The notes beneath the pieces are model-generated. The model was not told where the DNA came from, ran no database searches, and worked only from the letters and a program-made list of their open reading frames with translations. A DNA stretch of 64,000 nucleotides from Nocardioides furvisabuli. GTDB taxonomy: Bacteria > Actinomycetota > Actinomycetes > Propionibacteriales > Nocardioidaceae. Position 1 is the stretch's first letter; every line of letters begins with the position of its first letter. The position numbers and the translations under genes are program-made. Of the stretch, positions 60,722 through 64,000 are shown one piece after another. Location: assembly GCF_021083185.1 (NCBI RefSeq), contig NZ_JAIGQB010000002.1, positions 434,001 through 498,000 on the forward strand, given 5' to 3'.

Positions 60722-61897
60722 GTGGCGTTCCCGCTGGCCCCCCTCCTGGCCGCACTCGCCTGCACTGCGGCGATGCTCGCACCCGCCACGCCGCTCGCCG
60801 CCTCGGCCGCTCCCGCTGCCGAGACTCCTGCTGCGGCGCCCGCCGCACGGGTGGGATCCGGTGCGCTCGACCTTCGGCCCACCATCGCGCAGCCCGGGAC
60901 GCGGCCGACGACGTCGCGCAGCAGCACCCAGGCGCTGGCGACGTTCTCGGGCACGAGCACCGGGCAGGTCGTCGTGCTGCAGCGTGACACCGGCACCGCG
61001 TGGGAGACCGTCTCGCGCGGGCGCCAGCACCCGAGCGGCTCGACGATCTTCACCCTCCCCGACACCACGAGCGTGTACCGCGCCGTTGCCCTGACCGGTT
61101 CGGGCGCGGCCGCCGCCGTCACCGACTCGGTGCGGGCACGCGCCTTCACGACGATCTTCCGCGACGAGTTCTCCGGCAACAAGGTCGACTTCTCCCGCTG
61201 GTCGGACCAGAAGACACTGGCACCGGCCTACATGCGCATGTGCTCGCGCCTGTCGCCGCGGGCCAGGACGGTCGGTGGCGGCGTGCTGCGGATGGGCGTG
61301 GCGCGCGACGCCGCCCGCGCCGGGCGCACGTGCCGCTGGAAGCTCAACGGCCAGTCGGGCTCGGCCCCCTACATGCTCAACACCCAGCTCTACACGGGCG
61401 GGAAGTTCGACTTCACCTACGGCTACGCCGCCGCCCGGATGAAGATGCACCTCGACAAGGGCATGCACGCCTCGTTCTGGATGCAGCCCGCGAACTGGTA
61501 CACGCCCGGCCAGCCCGCCAAGGGCACCGAGATCGATGTCGTGGAGTTCTTCGGACGCACCAAGCGGGACTCCACCATCGCCTCGTTCCTCCACTGGTAC
61601 GACGGCGACAACGTGCACCGCAAGAAGGGCGGCAAGTTCCCCTACGCCAACACCCTCCGCGAGCGCGCGCGGACGTGGTCCGAGGCCTATCACGTGTTCA
61701 GCGTCGAGTGGTCCGCTGACGCCATCGTCTTCCGGGTCGACGGCCGGGAGTACTACCGCGAGACCGACGTCGTGTCCCGGGCGCCGGAGTACCTGCTGCT
61801 GTCGATGCTGACTTCGGACTACGAGCTGGAGAAGCTGACCCGACGCACGATGCGCCAGACCGCGAAGGTGGACTGGGTACGGGTGTGGTCCCGGTGA
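60722..61897 (+). CDS. Secreted glycoside hydrolase family 16 protein
   Basis: 391 residues. The first 30 residues form a signal peptide rich in Leu/Ala. An N-terminal beta domain (about 50-140) precedes a GH16 jelly roll. The catalytic motif is E270-I-D-V-V-E275, with the nucleophile and the acid/base at its ends, and is preceded by the conserved HASFWMQPAN strand. GH16 enzymes cleave beta-1,3/1,4-glucans, agarose or carrageenan. The GTG at 60722 follows AGAGG by about eight bases. Confidence 0.92.
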   Translation: MAFPLAPLLAALACTAAMLAPATPLAASAAPAAETPAAAPAARVGSGALDLRPTIAQPGTRPTTSRSSTQALATFSGTSTGQVVVLQRDTGTAWETVSRGRQHPSGSTIFTLPDTTSVYRAVALTGSGAAAAVTDSVRARAFTTIFRDEFSGNKVDFSRWSDQKTLAPAYMRMCSRLSPRARTVGGGVLRMGVARDAARAGRTCRWKLNGQSGSAPYMLNTQLYTGGKFDFTYGYAAARMKMHLDKGMHASFWMQPANWYTPGQPAKGTEIDVVEFFGRTKRDSTIASFLHWYDGDNVHRKKGGKFPYANTLRERARTWSEAYHVFSVEWSADAIVFRVDGREYYRETDVVSRAPEYLLLSMLTSDYELEKLTRRTMRQTAKVDWVRVWSR

Positions 61898-61899
61898 CG

Positions 61900-61928
61900 C
61901 CCCGCCTCCTCCGACGGAGGAAGCGGGG
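61900..61928 (+). terminator. Terminator after the GH16 gene
   Basis: A CCCCGC/GCGGGG stem with a C-A mismatch and an inner TCCTC/GAGGA stem closes around a CGACG loop, two bases after the stop codon. Confidence 0.65.
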
Positions 61929-62017
61929 GGACGAGGCGCCCGCGTGAGGGCTCCGGACGCACGAAGGGAGCCGGCCCGTGACGGACCGACTCCCTGCGTT
62001 GATTCCCGGACGGGGGC

Positions 62018-62161
62018 CTACGTGAAGATGCTGACCCCACCGGGGCCGACCAGCAGGCCGACGATGATGAGGACGATTCCCCACAGCATCTGACCCCGGA
62101 TGAGCGAGACGATGCCGGACACCACGAGGATGACGGCGAGGATCCACAGCAGCAAAGCCAT
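62018..62161 (-). CDS. 47-residue hydrophobic protein with GPGGVSIF tail
   Basis: MALLLWILAVILVVSGIVSLIRGQ then LWGIVLIIVGLLVGPGGVSIFT: two short membrane helices and a Gly-rich tail. Small proteins ending in GPGGVSIF recur in actinobacteria with unknown function (recalled). AAGGGAG is about seven bases before the ATG at 62159-62161, so it is a plausible real gene. It is on its own, convergent with the GH16 gene. Confidence 0.65.
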   Translation of the reverse strand: MALLLWILAVILVVSGIVSLIRGQMLWGIVLIIVGLLVGPGGVSIFT

Positions 62162-62276
62162 GTCATGCTCCCTTCGTTTGGGACTTTCAACCTAGCCATC
62201 TCCGGCTCTCGCCGAAAGCCACCCACACCCTTTCGGATAGCGGACACACCTGCGAGGCGAGCGTGACCCGGCGGCC

Positions 62277-62837
62277 TCAGCCCTCCTCACGCAGCAACGG
62301 CGGGGTGAAGTTCTCCGGCCGGAAGCCGGTCTTGTCGGCGTAGAAGTCGCGGACGAGGTCCATGTCGGCGGCGACGTCGCCCGTGGGGTGGAAGGTGGGA
62401 CCCCAGCCGACGGTGCGCGAGGGCGTGTCGATGAAGGCCAGCGTGATCGGCAGCCCGGTCTGCTGGGCGATCCGGTAGAAGCCGGACTTCCAGTGCGTGC
62501 CGCGCGAGCGGGTGCCCTCGGCGGCGATGCCGATCAGCCACGGGTCGTCGCCCTCGGACTCGGCCAGCAGGTCCTTGATCGTGGCGGCCGGGTTCTTGCG
62601 GTCCAGCTCGACGGCACCGGTGCGGCGCAGCAGCCAGCCCAGGGGGCCGACGAAGAGCTCCTTCTTGACCAGCAGCCGGATCGTGATGCCGTAGCGCCAG
62701 GCCAGGAGCATCGTCAGGACCCAGTCCCAGTTGGAGGTGTGCGGTGCGCCCACCAGCACGCCGCGCTGGGGCACGTCGCCGACGGCCTCCCAGCGCACGG
62801 CGCGCAGCGCGAGGCCGGCGATCCTACGACGAAGCAC
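62277..62837 (-). CDS. PlsC-like 1-acyl-glycerol-3-phosphate acyltransferase
   Basis: 186 residues. The HX4D motif is H-T-S-N-W-D in GAPHTSNWDW, and the second block is AAEGTRSRG in place of FPEGTRS. This short form lacks the N-terminal membrane helix of PlsC but has a hydrophobic LTMLLAW stretch. It probably acylates a lysophospholipid or a similar alcohol. The GTG at 62835-62837 follows AAAGGAC by seven bases. It overlaps the flavin monooxygenase gene by 14 bases. Confidence 0.85.
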   Translation of the reverse strand: MLRRRIAGLALRAVRWEAVGDVPQRGVLVGAPHTSNWDWVLTMLLAWRYGITIRLLVKKELFVGPLGWLLRRTGAVELDRKNPAATIKDLLAESEGDDPWLIGIAAEGTRSRGTHWKSGFYRIAQQTGLPITLAFIDTPSRTVGWGPTFHPTGDVAADMDLVRDFYADKTGFRPENFTPPLLREEG

Positions 62838-64000
62838 GGGCACGTCCTTTCTTGCGCTCGCGCGCGAGGTCCCACAGGTAGTGGTCGAAGTCGACTTCCA
62901 TCGTGTGGCGCGGGGAGTCGTAGAACTGGCGGGTGTCGCGCCGGTGCTCGGCCGCCATCTGGCGGCGTACGGCGCCGGCGGACGGCGGCACGTAGTCGCC
63001 GCGCAGCGTCTCGGCGATCCACGCTGCCTGGGCATCGGCCAGGGGCATCACCGCACCGAGCGGCTGGAGCAGGCCGAGGAAGTAGAGGCCCGGCAGGTCC
63101 GGGTGCACGGTGCGTTTCCACAGCGGCAGGTCGTTGTCCTGCGCCGAGACCAGCGCCGGGTCGAGGAACGGGAAGGTGACGCGGTAGCCGGTGGCCCACA
63201 CGACGAGGTCCGCCGGCGCGCTCGTCTGGTCGACGAAGACGACCCGGTCATTGTCGAGGCGCTCGATCGCCGGGCGTGCGGTCACCGCGCCCGCGGCGAG
63301 GCGCTCGCGGATCCGCTCCGACTGCACCGGGTGGGACTGGCCGGGCGTGTGCTGCGGCCGCGGCAGGCCGTACTCCTCCATGCTGCCGCCGGCCACGGTC
63401 GCACCGATGCGCAGCCGCAGCGCGGTCACCCACCACGGCACCCAGCCGGGCGGCAGCAGGCCCTGGTCGCTGGGCTTGCCGAGGAACCACTTGCCCAGCA
63501 CCCATTCCGTACGCCGCACCGACCACGTCGTCGTACGCGCGCGGAAGGACGCCTCGACGGCGATGTCCATCGCGGAGTTGCCGGCCCCGACCACGACGAC
63601 GTCGCGGCCGTCGAGCTGGTCACCGGAGCGGTAGTCGTGGGCGTGGATCTGCTCGCCGTCGAAGGTGCCCGGATAGGCGGGCTCGGGCCACCGCGCGTCC
63701 CAGTGGTGGCCGTTGGCGACCAGCACGGCGTCGTAGGTGCGGGTCGCGGTGCCCTCCGGCCCGCTGGTGCGTACGTCCCAGCGTCCGTCCGGGGTCCGTG
63801 AGACGTCCTCGACGGTCGTGTCGAAGGTGATCGTGTGGCGGAAGCCGAAGTGGTCGACGTACTGCTCGAAGTAGGCGCGCACCTGGTCGTGGCGCGCGTA
63901 GGCCGGGTAGTCGGCTGGCATCGGGAAGTCGGAGTAGGCCATCCGCGCGCACGAGGTGTTGATCTCGAGGGTGTCGTAGCAGGCCGACTGGCCGTTGGAG
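62824..64000 (-). CDS. Flavin-containing monooxygenase, C-terminal part (cut by window edge)
   Basis: 392 residues are visible; the N-terminal FAD-binding motif lies beyond the right edge. The first visible residues, SNGQSACYDTLEINTSCARMAY, are internal, so the ATG at 63942 is not the true start. The family fingerprint FDGEQIHAHDYR fits FxGxxxHxxxY. The NADPH fold GAGNSAMDIAVE and the WATGY motif are intact. It inserts one oxygen into N-, S- or carbonyl-containing substrates. The 3' end overlaps the acyltransferase gene. Confidence 0.9.
   Translation of the reverse strand, partial: SNGQSACYDTLEINTSCARMAYSDFPMPADYPAYARHDQVRAYFEQYVDHFGFRHTITFDTTVEDVSRTPDGRWDVRTSGPEGTATRTYDAVLVANGHHWDARWPEPAYPGTFDGEQIHAHDYRSGDQLDGRDVVVVGAGNSAMDIAVEASFRARTTTWSVRRTEWVLGKWFLGKPSDQGLLPPGWVPWWVTALRLRIGATVAGGSMEEYGLPRPQHTPGQSHPVQSERIRERLAAGAVTARPAIERLDNDRVVFVDQTSAPADLVVWATGYRVTFPFLDPALVSAQDNDLPLWKRTVHPDLPGLYFLGLLQPLGAVMPLADAQAAWIAETLRGDYVPPSAGAVRRQMAAEHRRDTRQFYDSPRHTMEVDFDHYLWDLARERKKGRARASS

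Overview
The window is a GC-rich (roughly 70%) actinobacterial chromosome segment, most like Nocardioides or a close relative in the Propionibacteriales. The pointers are the codon use, a mycothiol-era DsbA-like oxidoreductase, tandem ClpP1/ClpP2, a group II truncated haemoglobin, and gene order. folC, valS, clpX, clpP2, clpP1, tig, nei, rpiB, the Rv2466c-type oxidoreductase, pepN and glbO occur in the same sequence as in Mycobacterium tuberculosis Rv2447c to Rv2470 (recalled synteny, not searched). No phage, transposase, CRISPR array or integrase is visible, and no stretch over 300 bases lacks a gene.

Layout. 1-4.8 kb: the start of folC, a GNAT acetyltransferase, valS and a Lys/Glu/Ala repeat protein. 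4.9-10.8 kb: protein quality control (clpX, clpP2, clpP1, tig) with a MarR regulator and a divergent phosphotransferase inserted upstream of clpP1. 10.9-19.3 kb: tRNA-Pro and tRNA-Gly, then a tightly packed minus-strand operon (LURP-like protein, alpha/beta hydrolase, rpiB, nei, SpoIIE phosphatase) below metG, a CPA2 antiporter and the DsbA-like enzyme. 19.4-28.9 kb: pepN, a palindromic repeat element, small envelope proteins, mscS, glbO, thioesterase, thiolase, MarR and ettA. 29-39 kb: an ssb paralogue, two large membrane GTPases with a PrsW-type protease, pepP, rlmC and a DAACS symporter preceded by a probable leader peptide. 39-44 kb: tRNA-Arg with a structured small-gene module, adenosine deaminase, DsbA with MauE, orn, tRNA-His and a FUSC exporter. 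44-50.3 kb: a persulfide/sulfur-stress locus (CstR-like repressor, DUF302, thioredoxin, rhodanese, CstB-like enzyme, TauE exporter, MMPL transporter, Cys-rich mini-protein). 50.4-54.1 kb: tandem Usp, zinc alcohol dehydrogenase and a flavin oxidoreductase. 54.2-61.9 kb: secreted or surface proteins (HExxH protease, two TIGR03032-like proteins, an RTX-repeat protein, a GH16 glycosidase) with tRNA-Lys. 62-64 kb: a small hydrophobic protein, a PlsC-like acyltransferase and a flavin monooxygenase cut by the right edge.

Regulation. Many genes are apparently leaderless: a TANNNT -10 hexamer lies 6 or 7 bases before ATG or GTG (valS, metG, ettA, prsW, pepP, orn, clpP1 and others). The most informative control regions are: overlapping -10 elements inside a MarR dyad (8.05 kb); a ClgR-type box before clpP1 (7.6 kb); paired CsoR/CstR-type operators (45.2 kb); and a sulfur-type leader peptide (37.4 kb). 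The best candidates for undescribed elements are the two covarying GTATGAG-loop hairpins around a 43-residue membrane protein beside tRNA-Arg (39.2-39.5 kb), and the palindromic repeat whose arms carry the stop codons of two convergent genes (21.9-22.05 kb).
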